64,000 nucleotides of DNA from Apostichopus japonicus (taxonomy: Eukaryota; Echinodermata; Holothuroidea; Aspidochirotida; Stichopodidae). Location of the stretch: assembly GCF_037975245.1 (NCBI RefSeq), contig NC_092571.1, forward strand, positions 15,743,917 through 15,807,916, read 5' to 3'. Positions 11,721 through 25,800 of the stretch are shown piece after piece. Numbering within the stretch: the first letter of the stretch is position 1; every line of letters begins with the position of its first letter. The notes under the pieces are model-generated. The model did not search any database. It worked only from the letters and a program-made list of their open reading frames with translations, and had not been told where the DNA came from. Made by a program: the position numbers and the translations under genes.

Positions 11721-14700
11721 ATGTGGTCCCTTTATTGCATTTTCGCTTTGCTTCATATGCTGTTTTGCAGTGCCTTTGTTGCTGGTAAGTAGTATAGTAA
11801 GGACAAGATAACAAAGTTTCCGTAACAGAAGCCTTTGTGGTAAATGACATGTACAAATTACGTATTCCAATTGATATATACCTTTTCACTACAAATATGT
11901 GATGCATAATCTGTTTCTGTTCCATAACGTTGCATTAAAATAGTCCTTTCGGTGCTCTTATACTCATACACTTCAGGTTTACAGAGAGGGGATACTCAGA
12001 GGCTATACAACCCTAGTGCCCTGGTCTAGTAGGGGCACGGGATATATGAGGGGCTTTGAAAGCATACTTTCATTTTCATGATATTAGTTATACGTGGTAT
12101 AATTGTCCCCGACCCAAAGTGATCTTTTACGCCGTATTATGCATCCACTCAACTTGAGTAATATAGGGCAGTAAATCAGCGGAGAGATTCAGTACAGCGA
12201 GGTTTAAATGAAAGTAACTGTTAATAGAAAATTAGCTGTAAATCACGCATTTGGCGCGGGTGGGGTGGGGTTACATACCATAATGCAACTATAACGACAT
12301 AAATGGAATATGTTGCCTTTACTTCGAAAGTTTTTAATATTTCAATTCCTTGTAGATTTTCATTATTATTATTATTATTGTTATTGTTGTTATTATTGTT
12401 ATTATTATCAGCATCATCAGCATCGTCGTTGTCGTTGTTAATTGTTGTTATTATTATTATTATCTGACATTTGTTTTCTTTCTTCTGTTTTTTTACTCAC
12501 GTCTATCTTACATATTTATATTCGATAGGAGATATGCTTACTTCGACGGTAATCTGTTACCAAAGATCCGATGTGGATCGGAACACACGAACGATCAAAA
12601 TGATAAATTGCGACGAGACCTCTACCAATCACAATCGTTCTAACCAAACTGTAACCATCGAAAGAGTAGACATAACTATTTCACGTAAGCTAACACTTTG
12701 ATTCATAGGGCGATTTTTTTTTTGTATTGATGCCCTATTTAATAACTATTTATTATTTTATATATATATATATATCATTATTTATATAATTATGAAGGTC
12801 GCGAGACACTATTTCAAAGACTGGTTGACAAATAAATGTGATAACAAAATTAAACCCCAGGTAGCTAAGAAAAATCTTATTCCATTCAGAAGATAACCTG
12901 GATTTAGATATTTGACAAACCTGAATATGAAATGTACGTAATCGAGGTTTTGTACAAGTCAAGAATAGAATTAGAACTATTGATTATTGAATATTGAACT
13001 AGTTTGATTTCATGTATACCGTTAGTAGCAATCAGTTTGAAACGTGTGAATGTATTTCCGCGTTCTATGCTATGGAACGCGGAAAGGGTAACACAACTTC
13101 TCACTGCATATGAAGTTTTTGTCACAGTTTACAACTTCTCGTCACATAACATTATCTCGTTGCATATGAAGTTCTTGCTCGTGATTTTGTACTGCATCAA
13201 AAAATTTGTAGTCTTCACAGAATGTTTTCACCACAGTAATTTATCTGATCACATTAAATGTTGACATCGTGACCACCGTATTTCACATCATTACAACTCA
13301 AATTTGCATAAAATATAGTCACTACTTTTTCTCGTCGTCACATAGCGGTTCCCTTTCCGCGTTCCATGAAAAAAAAACAGTTAGTTCCATGCATTCTTTG
13401 GTAACAATTGATGCGACAGTTTTTTTCTTGTGGTTTACCGGTTAGTAAAATTCCCATCTTAAAGAAATAAGGTGGAAGAGACACTTGGTTGCGTTTCTCA
13501 TTCAGTGGTTAATGAAAGAATCTCTCTTTAAAGAAAAAAAAATCGGAAAAAACATCGTATATATGAGAACTTTCTGATATATTTATTGTTTATAAACCTT
13601 ATCTTTATACGTATCCTATTCACTGACTTTTGTAGATCTGTTAAGCGTTATCGACCCACATGAACGAAGCGAAGAGAAATATGAGGCTTCGAACGAGGAT
13701 GACCTAATTGTTATCTCACCATATCCAAGAAACAATCAATCATATAATGCTACTGACCAAAGTGAGTACATAAATTATGTTCTATACTGTTAATGTACAG
13801 CCATCGCCATAGAAATCCCCCATTTGACGTACACACTGATTCATCAAAGCAAATGTGGTCTCTCTGTATTTGTCCCGTTATATAGAAGGTCTCACTATAG
13901 CCTAAACTGAGCCCTCACTGGATAGCTGACACGATGGCCTTTCATGGCACCCTCAATCTTCCGTATCATGACCATGTAGATTTTTAGTTATGAGAAATCA
14001 AATTTTTCGTCATTTGTAAATAAACCTTATAGTTATAATCACAAGTAATACTATTATCGTGCGCTGGTTTTGGAAAGCTTTGTCTGTAATTGCCCCAGTT
14101 CCCCCCCCCCCCCCCCCCCTAATTGCCACACATGTGATTTCGTTCATGCTCGTCAAGCATCCAAGCCACAGTGTATAAGAGTAATACAGAACAATTTTTT
14201 TTCCAATCTGGCTTCCACGGACCATTAAGCGTCCGTAAAATTCTATGATGGTCCCTGAGCACAAAGGGGTTCGAATCGGGTCCGTAACAGCCAGCGGGAT
14301 AAATTAGTCTGAATTATATTCGCTGACAAGACTGAGGAATCCGACATTTCTCTGACTCCAGCCTGCCCCCGATCATCACGGGGGGGGGGTGGGCGAGGTT
14401 ATTGGTACCTGGTGTTCTCTGTATCTGGAGGTCCTTGCAAGTGCCTGCGTTGTCTCTATATGGTCCACGAATGGAACAAAGTTGAAAACTTTGGGTTTGG
14501 AGTACAACATAAACCAATATTTACTTTACTTATCAGTAAAGAAGGCATATATATGAATCATTATCATTATCGTCGTCGTTTTTATTATTATTATTATTAT
14601 TTATATTATTTATATATTTATAATTTTATTATTATTTTTATTATTATCATTATTATTATCACTTATCAGTAAAGAAGGCATATATATGAATCACGACGGT

Positions 14701-15944
14701 TACTTTGTATCTCTCTCTCCTCAGAATCAGTTTACCCTCAGTTTGCCTTTGCTATCCCTTCCGCAATTTGTGCATCCCCAACGGTTCAGTTGTTCATCGG
14801 TTCAACTTCAACGGTGACCAACGCAACCGGAAGAATTTTCTTCCCTTTGGACGATACCATTCCAGATATTCCCTTTGAATTGGGTCCCAACGAAGGAGAT
14901 TTCTTTCATTTTTCATTGAATGCTGTCTTGCACGATGACGATTTTAATAGTAAAGTATACACCGCCGCTGCCATCGAAGCCGATGTACCGATTCACGCGT
15001 ACGGTCATCACCATTGCACACCGTCGACACACCGTAGTGATGCGTTTCGATTATTGCCAATTGAGCAACTCGGTGTTGATTATTGGGTTCTGACGTTTCA
15101 AAATGCTGGTGTTTCACAGGTGGCCATCACGGCAATCGACAATGACACAGTTGTGAAAATTGCTTTAGATAGCCGCATGGTGTCAACTATGTTGAACCAA
15201 TTTGAGACCTATTATCTAGGTGGCTTGTATGATCCGTCGGGTATGCGCGTGCAAGCCAATAAACCGGTTTGCGTTTTGGCGGGAAATTCGTTCGACAAGT
15301 CGGATGACGTCGATACGAACGGTGGGGACCCATTCTACGAATGTTTGATTCCAGTTTCAAAATGGAGTAATAGTTATTCAATCGTCAGATATCCAAGTCT
15401 GGAAGAATTATCGGTCCTGAGAATTATTACGCCTTTCACCGATGCCTTTATTAATTACCCAGACGTAGGAGTCAATATTATAAGCACAACTGGAGGAGAG
15501 GTCTTGACAGATCTAGAACTAAATCACGTGACTAATTCTTCAATGTATTTTACATCTGCGAAACCTTTTCTCTTGGCTCACTTTACAACTCCACGTCCTT
15601 TACCTACAAGCGGTGGGATTTTGTCTATGTTTTATGTTCCCTCTGCCAAACAAGCGACTTCAAGCAAGTTTACCTTTCCAATATTTTCATTACCAGTTGA
15701 CATTCTGACAGCATACCTTCACGTCTGGATCCCACATGGCTTCTCCTTCAGTGATCTCTTTGTGAATAGCGCCATCACTTATGATTGGGAAATGATCGCA
15801 ACAGATATTGAGGGGTTTCAGATCGCTCAATTATCAAATCTAAATAATGGATCTTACTACGTCATTGATAGTAAGGGCGCTTTTAACTTCTGTGGTGTCG
15901 TTTATGTATCGGCTTATAAACAGTATTACGCATTTCCATTGTAA
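11721..15944 (+). CDS. Secreted IgGFc-binding-protein N-terminal-domain protein, 521 aa
   Basis: Four exons join in frame: 11721-11784, 12529-12684, 13636-13761 and 14725-15944 (stop TAA). All three introns are phase 1. Residues 1-21 (MWSLYCIFALLHMLFCSAFV plus A) form a clear signal peptide. Residues about 22-115 are an acidic, Asn-rich, probably glycosylated lead. Residues about 120-521 match the IgGFc-binding N-terminal domain, as found in FCGBP and expanded in marine invertebrates. Recognisable parts are GRIFFPLDD, HHHCTPSTHRSDAFRLLP, YWVLTF, PVCVLAGNSFDKSDD and ECLIPVSKWSNSY. There is no von Willebrand D domain, trypsin-inhibitor-like domain or membrane segment, so the protein is a single-domain secreted product. 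Mucosal or coelomic-fluid recognition is a family-based inference; antibody binding is not implied in an invertebrate. The exon 1 choice rests on the signal peptide and the phase match. Confidence 0.85.
14566..14660. repeat. (TTA)n-rich microsatellite in the last intron of the IgGFc-like gene
   Basis: ATT/TTA-rich degenerate tract about 70 bp before the exon 4 acceptor. A copy of AGTAAAGAAGGCATATATAT occurs on each side (about 14536 and 14669), so the tract sits between two direct repeats. Confidence 0.65.
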
Positions 15945-15957
15945 GGAAGACCGCATT

Positions 15958-16331
15958 CATGAAAAACCATTTTAACATTTAATCAGGAATATTAGATATC
16001 TCGAAATAATTTCAGATATCTTAAATTAAATTTCAGGTATCTCAAATTTATTTAAGATATCTACAAATAATTAAAATCTTAAAAGTCAATTTTAGATATC
16101 TCGAAATACCAGAGAATTTGAGATATCTGAAATTCTAATTCAGATATAGGAAATTCTAATTCAGATATTTCGAATTCAATTTCAGACATCTGAAATAGAA
16201 TTTCAGATATCTGAAATAGAATTTGAGATATCTGAATTAAAATTCAGATATCTGAATTAGAATTTCAGATATCTGAAATAGAATTTGAGATATCTAAGAT
16301 TCCCGATTAAATGTAAAAATGGATTTCCATA
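15958..16331. mobile_element. Foldback (palindromic) element with about 45-bp terminal inverted repeats
   Basis: The left end (about 15958-16002) and the right end (about 16287-16331) are inverted copies with few mismatches; the shared core reads ACATTTAATC then GGAAT, TTAGATATCTC. The interior is a run of about 30-bp units built on the self-complementary word TTTCAGATATCTGAAAT. The whole piece can fold on itself. It begins 14 bp after the stop codon of the IgGFc-like gene and so probably lies in its 3' UTR. No transposase is encoded. Confidence 0.7.
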
Positions 16332-17329
16332 CGCACTCTATAGATTGCTTTTGATTGACTGGAAATCGATGTGAACAATTTTCGTCATGCACCGCTTGGC
16401 AGAGACGTAACAAATCGCTCCATTTTTAAGGTCAATTTGAGTAACTCTAGTCAATGTTATCTTTGTGGTTGGCGAACTTCTTCGAGTTTTTTTTTTACTT
16501 TTGAAATTAAGTTACGTGAATCATTACTCTAAATCAACACTGTCGCTTGGCAAGCGACGAATAATTTTATTTTCTTATCATGATTCCTACTGCAGAAAAA
16601 CCTCTGGATTATGAAAACAATATGTGACAATTATGAGCCGTATTCACCGTATGTTATTACTTCTTGTTATGTCAAACACTTATAGTGTCGTGAACCCTCA
16701 TGTATATTTAATATATGCAGATGTATGTAAATACTCTGTTAGCTAATCCCTTAAATGATTTCCAGGAATTAAACATATATAGAGCTGTGATTGGCTGCTG
16801 CTGTCTTGTGACAGAAACTTTAAGTTATGATTGTATAAAAGTGACATGTCTTTTACCTCGCTTATAGCAGTTTTGTAAGCCAATTCAGTCTTACTGTATA
16901 TCGTGTAAGATCTCCGTGTGTGAAAGGCACGTTAAAAATTATATTTCCGCTGATCATATAGGCCTATATAGGGTTCAACGTATTAAGTCTAATCAATCCT
17001 GCAAATTAAATAGAACGAAATCATTATATATCTCTGTTGGACTGGTAATTTACGTAATTCTTGTCGTCCCTGCCATGCACGCGACCATCGAAATCTGCCT
17101 TACCATGACGGACGCGACACTTCTATATAATTAGATTGATACTTAAAAGTTTATATAGGCACTGATGTCGTTTATGGCTTCCCAACGCTGCATGAGCATG
17201 TAGAAGATTTTCAATCTTTCAGAAATAAATTTGGTAAAAACTTGCCTAAACTTTAAATTATCTTCAATCCTTGTGACTCTTTTATAGTTAAATTCACTTC
17301 GATAGTTTTTAACATACCAGGCACTTTCT

Positions 17330-17720
17330 CTTAAAGAAGACCTGAACCATATGATTGGTCAATATGGTGACAGAAATAAATGTCATTGAGAACTTATCAG
17401 CCAAACAGTGACTAAAACATCTTTTCCCGTTTTTGGGGTGATAATCCAGCTTTAATGTTTTCAGACAGAATGCTTTAGTTTCAGTGTCAACACTGTTAAC
17501 ATTCTACCTTAAAACTATGACAAAAAGGCAAAGAGAAAGGAAAGGTCTAATATCCTATGATATCACAGATTAACTAAATGACAGCTCCCAGACATTGCAT
17601 TAAAAGTAACCAGAGCGAGATATTTCTTAAATGTAGGGGGCGTGGGGGGGGGGTTCATTCACAAAGATGACTGTCTTGTAGAATAAAGATACTGGTTGGG
17701 TTTATATCTCAAGATACAGT
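17330..17720. repeat. Unclassified interspersed repeat, possible diverged copy
   Basis: Contains GTCAACACTGTTAACATTCT, a purine-rich stretch, a 'CTATGATATCACAGATT' block and CCAGACATT, in the same order as the repeat near 60937-61060. The rest of 16332-19840 shows no gene I can defend. Confidence 0.35.
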
Positions 17721-19840
17721 TATACCTTTTCTTAAATGAGACTTCGCCCCTGGACCTCACACCCCGATGAAGGCTTTGCGCCAAGGCGTTCGTGGTGTAC
17801 GCGTGCACTCCTTCAGTTTTATCCTTTCAGTCATTTATGACCCCCCCCCCCCTCACTTATCAATTAGGATTGACGCCCCCTCAATAGGCTAAAAGTTGTA
17901 AAAAAATCGGCTAGACAGCTTCTGACAAGGGAAAGTAGTAAACAAATGACGTCACTGTTTGTTTACTGAGTCTGCATTAGGCGCTGTACATAGGTGTAGG
18001 CCTATGTAACTGCCTTGTGATCTATTTAGCGACAAGCAAATAGCTATAGCAGCCTTGCTTCAGAGTTTAGACTCCAACTGTGAAGAACATCAACTCATTC
18101 AGTGTTGGAGCTAGGCTATGGTCGGACAACTCGCTCAACAACTCCTTCCTCAGATACAAGTGAAGATGATGATGATGTGTCTGATTTGGTTAATAACGAG
18201 GAAGAAAGAACACTCCTCGAAGGAAAAAACTGGCAAGTGAGCCGTAAGTAATTAGCCTAGCCTTAGTTAGCCTAGAAGTTAACCTAGGCCTCAGCTATAG
18301 GCCGAGTAGGCAAGATTATGTACTCAATGCCAATCGGAACTGTTATTGTTAAAGGATCCTCGGTCCGAGTATCGTGCATGAAGAGATGCAAACTGCATGT
18401 TGTACAGTTTTCACGTACGACGTATTCGTAAGAGATGACACTTGGTAATTTAAGGACATAACATTTGTTTACGTCTCGTAAAAATGTTAGCAAATTAGGC
18501 CTAGGCCCTAGGTTCGGTATATAGCAATAAGCACTCCCATGACGTCCCGAGACGAAGGAAGAGATCAGAATATAGTGGCTCATAAATACACAAAGAAATA
18601 TATAATCAAGTAAACTTGAGTTTGTGACATGTATAGTTATGTATGCTGCATTAACAGGAATAACAGTGATGAGATTTGAATAACTGCACAAGTTTTAGAA
18701 CAATGTCAAATTGAGCCCCTCGACCCCCTCTCCCCACCTTTTTTTCCCTCTTCCAGATGTACCTTTTGCCAAAGCTTTGGCCCATAAACAGAGAACAAGC
18801 AAATTAATTGTCTCATGTTTATCAACACACAGCCCCTGGAGAATTGTATACGGAGAGCAATTTCGACAACCCCCCCCTACATCCTCCCACATCCCACCTT
18901 ATACTGCAGTTATCTTTACTTAACTTACCACACTGCCACATACACGTTAGTAACATGTAGGAAGTTGTGACAATGAAAGGTGACCTGAGACATTACTAAC
19001 TACAATGGAACTCAAACAAATGACTTCTTGAGCTACCCTTCTTGAGCTTAGTACGCGCTGCCGTTTTCCCGGGTTAGATAGGGAAATAGGATAAAAAATG
19101 TAACCTCATAATATACAGAAGGAAAAAAAAAAAATTTAAAAGGTAGGCCATAATTGAATTTGTACCTGAAGCACGACCTGGCACCCCATGCCTTTCCAAA
19201 AGTGACAGTCAAGCTGTGTCCCCAGTACATACTACTGTACTATGCCCCTCCCCTCCCCCTCACGTCTGTGCCACCATTGTGCATACAAAAACTTCACAGC
19301 TTACAGGTCATGAGCATTTTACCTCTTCTTTAATTGTTGGTGCCCCTCCTTAAATGGTTGATGCCTCTCCTTAAAGTTTTGGTGCCCCTCCAACTCAGAA
19401 TTGCACTCAGTGTAACATGTAATCAGAGAGCTGCCTTTGTGTAGCCATGGGTCGGTCACACACATTACATACAACCAGGGTAAAGCTTGAAAAGACCTTT
19501 AATAATTCACCTTCCAACACCACCATAATTAAATAATCAAACAAAAAATGTGTTTGTTACTTTCCAGTCCTTTCATCGAATGACAAAGGATATTAATATA
19601 GAAATATGATATGTACTTTAAAGTCGTTAACATTTCATTGGTAAGACTAGTATCTTAAAACTATATATCTGTCTAAACTAATGTTGCAAAAAAATCATAA
19701 AAATAAACTTCAGATCAGAAATGTATTTGTTGAAACAAATGAAGACTGGCGCAGACACTTTTTTTTTACGGAATCGGAGTTGTCAAGCGTCGGTTAACAA
19801 AGCTGCACTTTCTTTTTCACTTTAATTTATTCTTCACCAC

Positions 19841-22800
19841 CTAAGTGTTAAAAAACAGAGGTATCTGGCAGGTGTCTCCGGTGTAGCCTCTGTCACAGCC
19901 GTTTTCACAAACTCCGGTCACCGGGTCACAGAGTTCATCAACACAGTTACATGTCAGACTACAGTCAGCTCCAAAGTGTCCTTTCTTACAAGCTGTGGAA
20001 AAATCATGTATCAAAAACTTATCACATAGAGCTATATTACTCTTTTGTGATGCTCTGATGATGTCATAACTTAATTATTACTTCAATCCGACCATTTTTT
20101 TTGTAATTTGCTGTGCATAGTTGCAATAGGATTGGCTAAAATTGGACTTGCCAGTGTAGATCAACACACCGATTTAAGCTATGTCTCAAATCTCTAGATC
20201 AGGGGTGGGCAACCTTTTTGAATGAATGGGCCAGATATAAGGAGTGAAAAATTGACTAGGCTGCACCTAACCAACGACCTGCTATTGATTTCAAACCTTT
20301 GATTCCAAGGACTTTCAAGCAATAGGTGTGTGTACTTAATCTGTAATCACAAAAACATAATGTCAATACAGTACAGTTGATAATTAATAGGGATAATAGG
20401 CCTACCTGATAGCTTCATTAGTGCCGATAAATTCTAAGCAGCTACAGTAGCTCATTTTTTTGTGATGATGTAAAATAGATTGATTTTTTTTTCTTTTTCA
20501 TGAGACATCTCACAGGCCGCAAAATAATCACTGGTGGGCCACATGTGGCCCGCGGGCCGTAGGTTGCCCACCCTAGCTCTAGATCAAATTTTATTTGTTC
20601 ATAGTAGTAACATAACCAAATTACATGCTCCATAGATGAGGTGAAAGTGGAAAGGGGGTAAGAAGGAGAGAAGGAAGAGGAACGAGTGGGGTGGGGCAAA
20701 ACTGTATAGACATAACTAGAAGGATACCGTTTCTCCCACTTGACAGATAACCCCCCCCCACCCAATTTTTGTTGTTGCAGACTATATGATTTCTCAGAAG
20801 TAAAATTTAGTCTCTTTAAGTATTCATTTAAATTTGACCACCAGCAAACTGCATCATTGGTCATGGCTTCTACATCATCTTAATTTTCTTTTTGAATAAT
20901 GTATCATTATCATAAGCCATTTTGACAGGTGATAAATATTTTAGCATGTTTGCCAAAATATTCTAAAATTAATTGAAACCACAAGCTTGCATACATCATT
21001 TACGATGATCCATTCTCAATGACGATGTTATATAAACAAGTATCTCGGAGTCCCTTTGTAGTGTGTGGACTACTATGAATATTCATTGTAACATAATAAT
21101 CAATGGATTATTGGACGTACTTTTCTCGCAGTTCAGACCCGAAAACCCGCAGCCGCAAGAGCAGCCGTACAATCCTCCGTAACAGAATTGGACACCCTGA
21201 CACTTTTTCCTCTGAAGTTGACCTCGGCCATACTCAGGAAGGTCCTTGCACAAAATAGGAACACTTTGTCCAAATGAATAAATATCACATTGAACTGAAA
21301 AATGATAAAATAATAAAATAATAAAAATTATAAAAAAATTAACCCATCATGCAAGTTATAGAACATACAGAATGTTTGATTCATCGTTAACAAATATCAA
21401 CAACAGACAGACAGACAGACAGACATGCTAAAATTCTTCTTCTTCCCCCCCCCCCCCCCGCCCTCTTTGAAGACTTAACGTTTTCCTTAGATATTTTGAG
21501 AACAGGAAAATACTCTATTTTTTAGTCCACATTTTCCATGTCCCTAACTGACCCCGGGGCTGTAGTCCCAAGAACCCCATGATCAGGCTTGAGCACGAAT
21601 GGATACCAAGAACCAAAGCTTGTATAAGCCATGCATGCGTTTTTAAGTTGTACTGTCACTTTTTCTAACAGACCTTTGTTGTATTTACAAAAAACAAAAT
21701 GATGATTCTACTGCAATGTTTACATCCATAATCTTAATTTTCTCGTTCTGAGAAAAGTATACCCGTACTAGCATCATGATTGCAGAGAACTAATTGTTAG
21801 CACTGAAATGTATTAATTAGACAGTCGAGGTAGCTATCGGTTTGTGAGTGTTTATAATATAATGCATAAAGCACCCTTAATTAAAGAAAAAAATGTTACT
21901 GAAGACTGTTTTCTTTATAAGAATGTGTTTAAAATAGGATGCGGTATATTTAATGATTGACTATTTATAAAAGAAAAACTAGAAAAAGTAATCTGATGCT
22001 TTCCCAAATAAACATTTTTGCTATATGAGTAAAATAAAATTCCTTCTAGCATATGTGCAGTTTTAACTTTCACGATATTTTCCTTTCTTCGTTTTCTTCC
22101 GCCTTTTATGTAAGCATATTGCTACCACACGAAGAAAAAAATATTAAAATCTTTAGGAGATTACGAAAAGTTTTTGAAGTTTCGAAAAGTGTTTCGTAAT
22201 TTCATAATTTCGCATTTTTTTTTTTTTTTTCGTATTTGTAATTTCCAATTTGTTTTCTCCCTCGTAATTTCGAATAAGCTCCCATATCTTTTTCAATATC
22301 GTTATTTCAAGTAAATTGTTACCATATATAAATTAGCCTTACCTAATTCACAATTTGTACCCATGTAACACGGTGGGCAGGTACACATCCCCGTCTCGAC
22401 TTCACATACACCGCCATTATAGCAGTCAGGACATGGGTTAGTACAGTCCCCTACTGCATCCTTATACAAGCCACGTGGACAGTCTGTAATTAAAAATCAA
22501 AACAAATCATGATGATTGCATTACGTTTAGTTTATGTTTCAATTGAATATATTCTTTTCGTACCTTTAATAGCTTGCTCATATACTTTGTGTTGAAGACT
22601 ATGCTCATAAAATTTATATTAAAAAGCATGATTTTAATGTAGAAAAATAACGACATTCAGTCATTTAAGAAAATATGCGATTTTGTTCATAAAAGTTCTG
22701 AGTGGTTTTGTTTTTACATATCTGTAAAAAATAATGTCAATCCGATGTCGGGAAATGCTGTAAAATACAGCCTAAACTTGTCGATTTAAAAAATATATTT

Positions 22801-25800
22801 TTTTAGCATTTTGCGAGAAGCGTTCTCTTGATGACATGATCCACATCGACCTGTGACGTCATTATGCTAATAACGTGCACCGAGCTCCGTTTACCTCCAT
22901 GGTCCAATGGTTTACTGTACTGCAAGATTGATCTTAAAGTCGAAACCACGAGGCTAGCTTGTAAACAACGTGATAGGGCTACATTGTAGTGAGAAATATG
23001 TCAGAGTTAGACTGACCACTCGTATGTGTTCAAATGCTGGATTTCTCTCACGCTCAGTGTGACCTTTCTCTTGGATTTATTGTTATACGAACCAAGGAAT
23101 GTTTATTTCTGACTCATCTAGTGAATAAAAAGGTTTCTACTTTGTTTAATGTGATTTTGGGATTTTTAAACTAGCATATGTTTTGGATTATTATAACTGT
23201 TATTATAACGTGAACACGTTCATACTGCATACTGTATCATGCCCGCCAACTATGTGATCTTGTGAATTACCGTGACCGTTGGTTTTTTGGTCAGGTTGCG
23301 AAACAGTTATTCCGACATTGGGAAACATTGGACAGAAAATAGCTTTCATAGCCCATATAGCCCATAATTGATGGAATCAGTTCCTTATAATTACTGTTAT
23401 AGAAGTTAATTTTATCGTTGGGTATACCATTAGGATTTTGCTTGCTTGCTGGATGATCAAAACAACACTTGTGGAGGAGAAATCGTTGCAAATTTCCATC
23501 CAACTTTTAAGTACAACATGGCGAGAATATCAAGAAACAATGACATTAATTATCTATTTAGGTCATGAACATTGCGTCTTAAATTAAACTAAAGTAACAG
23601 TTATGCGGACATGAAAATCACGTACAGCTTCATATTGAACAGTGCACCCTCAAACTAAAGAGCATCGTAGTGACGTCATTCACTGACCTGAGTGCTGTGT
23701 AAGGTCGTTACAGTGTTTCCAAATACCTAATTTCGTATCAATGACGGAGACGAAAAAGCGATGTTTTAATTCCCTTTTTTTAATAACTTCTCGGTGTGTT
23801 ATTTGAGAAATTAAAAACGTTTGTTGTTTAGTAAATGTAAACCAAACTCTTTGCAAGAATTGGAGTATATTTTATCTCTCATTATTTTTTATTTTAAAAA
23901 CCATATGCTGCAACGTGATTTCATTGTATTGTACAAGCGAAAATAGTTTAACTTTTATCATTGTGTTGTGCACCCTAGTAGAGGGGGTATGACGACAATT
24001 TGATCAGTGGCTTATATCAGCAGAGATAAAGGTGTATCAATTCAGGGAGTTGTTATGGATCCGACATTCATTTTAACAAACACCGGGCGCTGATCCACCG
24101 GGGGGGGGGGGGTAGGTGATGTTGGATGGAGAGCGGTGAAGCTCCCCTTTTCAACTTCACTAAAAATTTAAAATTAAGTTTAAGCACAACCTTGCGTTTA
24201 GGTCTAATTATATACACACTGATTAATTTGCCTCAGAATGTTGACGTCTAAATTTATGTTTATTCAGGGGTTTTTTTTTGGGGGGGGGGTGAGGGAGAAA
24301 CCCCAAATCCCTCAGACATAGGAATCGGATTGTACGACCCCAGGTTACACCCCTCCTTTATAAAGTCCTTTATCCATGCACTCTCAATGCCATTAAACAT
24401 TGATTGATCATAATAATATAAAACAAATTATTGCTGTGAAATTTTAAAGAGATTAACAAAGGAAAACATAAACACTTCAATTATTCGAAAGGCAAAATTA
24501 ATTAAATAATAATGAAACTTATTCGCGAACCTGACAATATTATTTCGATGATGATTTCCCAGCCAATTTTTCGTCTCAATTTGCCTCAGAATGTTGACGT
24601 CTAAATTTATGTTTATTCAGGTTTTTTTTTTTTGGGGGGGGGGGTGAGGGAGAAACCCCAAATCCCTCAGGCATAGGAATCGGATTGAACGACCCCAGGG
24701 TTACACCCCTCCTTTATAAAGTCCCATATCTATGCACTCTCAATGCCATTAAACATTAATGGATCATAATAATATAAAACAAATTATTGCTGTAAAATGT
24801 TAAAGAGATAAATAAAAAAAAAACATAAACACTTAAATTATTCGAAGGGCAAAAATAATTAAATAATAATAAAAACTTATGCGCGAACCTGACAATATTA
24901 TTTCGATTATGATTTCCCAGCCAATGCTTCGTCTCAATCGCCGAGATATTTCATAAATAGCTGGTAGATTGTCAGTTCTCCTCAACTTCAAGAAAGCCCG
25001 ACCACGATTTGAAAACGTCTTTCCATTTCTCTTCCATCTAATTACCTGTCCGAGTGTACCATCGTAAGAAACACCGAAGATCAATTCTTGGTCGAGAAGT
25101 TTTGAACCAACTGTCCTAGGATAGACTGTGATCGTATTCGCACCGGTGTAGCTTAATATATCTGAGAAAACACACACACACACACAAACAAGAAGGTTTA
25201 AAATCGATTTAATTTATAGGGACCATGTCGATTGTAAATTGAGGTTAGAAGTACTCACAGTAGTTTCATACCTGCATAACGTACTTTTGTCTTGATTTTC
25301 CTGCTGGGGTATACGTCATGGATATTAATGTAAAAGATCTGTCTATCTTAATTGTATGATGTAACCGAATATAACTGGACTGTACATCTTATGTGATATT
25401 ATATAATAGAATGACACGTCCAAAATGATAAAAGTTACAGCAAGATCCCTTTGGATAATTAATGATTATGTCAAACTAACTAAACTGTACATCGTGTAGC
25501 TAAAATGACTTGCTTCAACCAAATAAACCGTATATGTCCTATATATGTGATATCCTTTAATATAGGAATGATTTATCCATGAAATAAGCTGTATATCCCA
25601 TATTATATGATATACTATATCATGACTTCTGGAAGAACATTTTATCAATATATATGTATCGCATTTAATATCCCTTAATTTGAGTGCTACCGTTAAAAAT
25701 TCATGCATATAATTAAATGATAAATAGCCCGGTGGGACAATTTCATGTCCCGCTTCAATACTTCCGTAATTATAGTGACATGCAGTATATGACCAGTATG

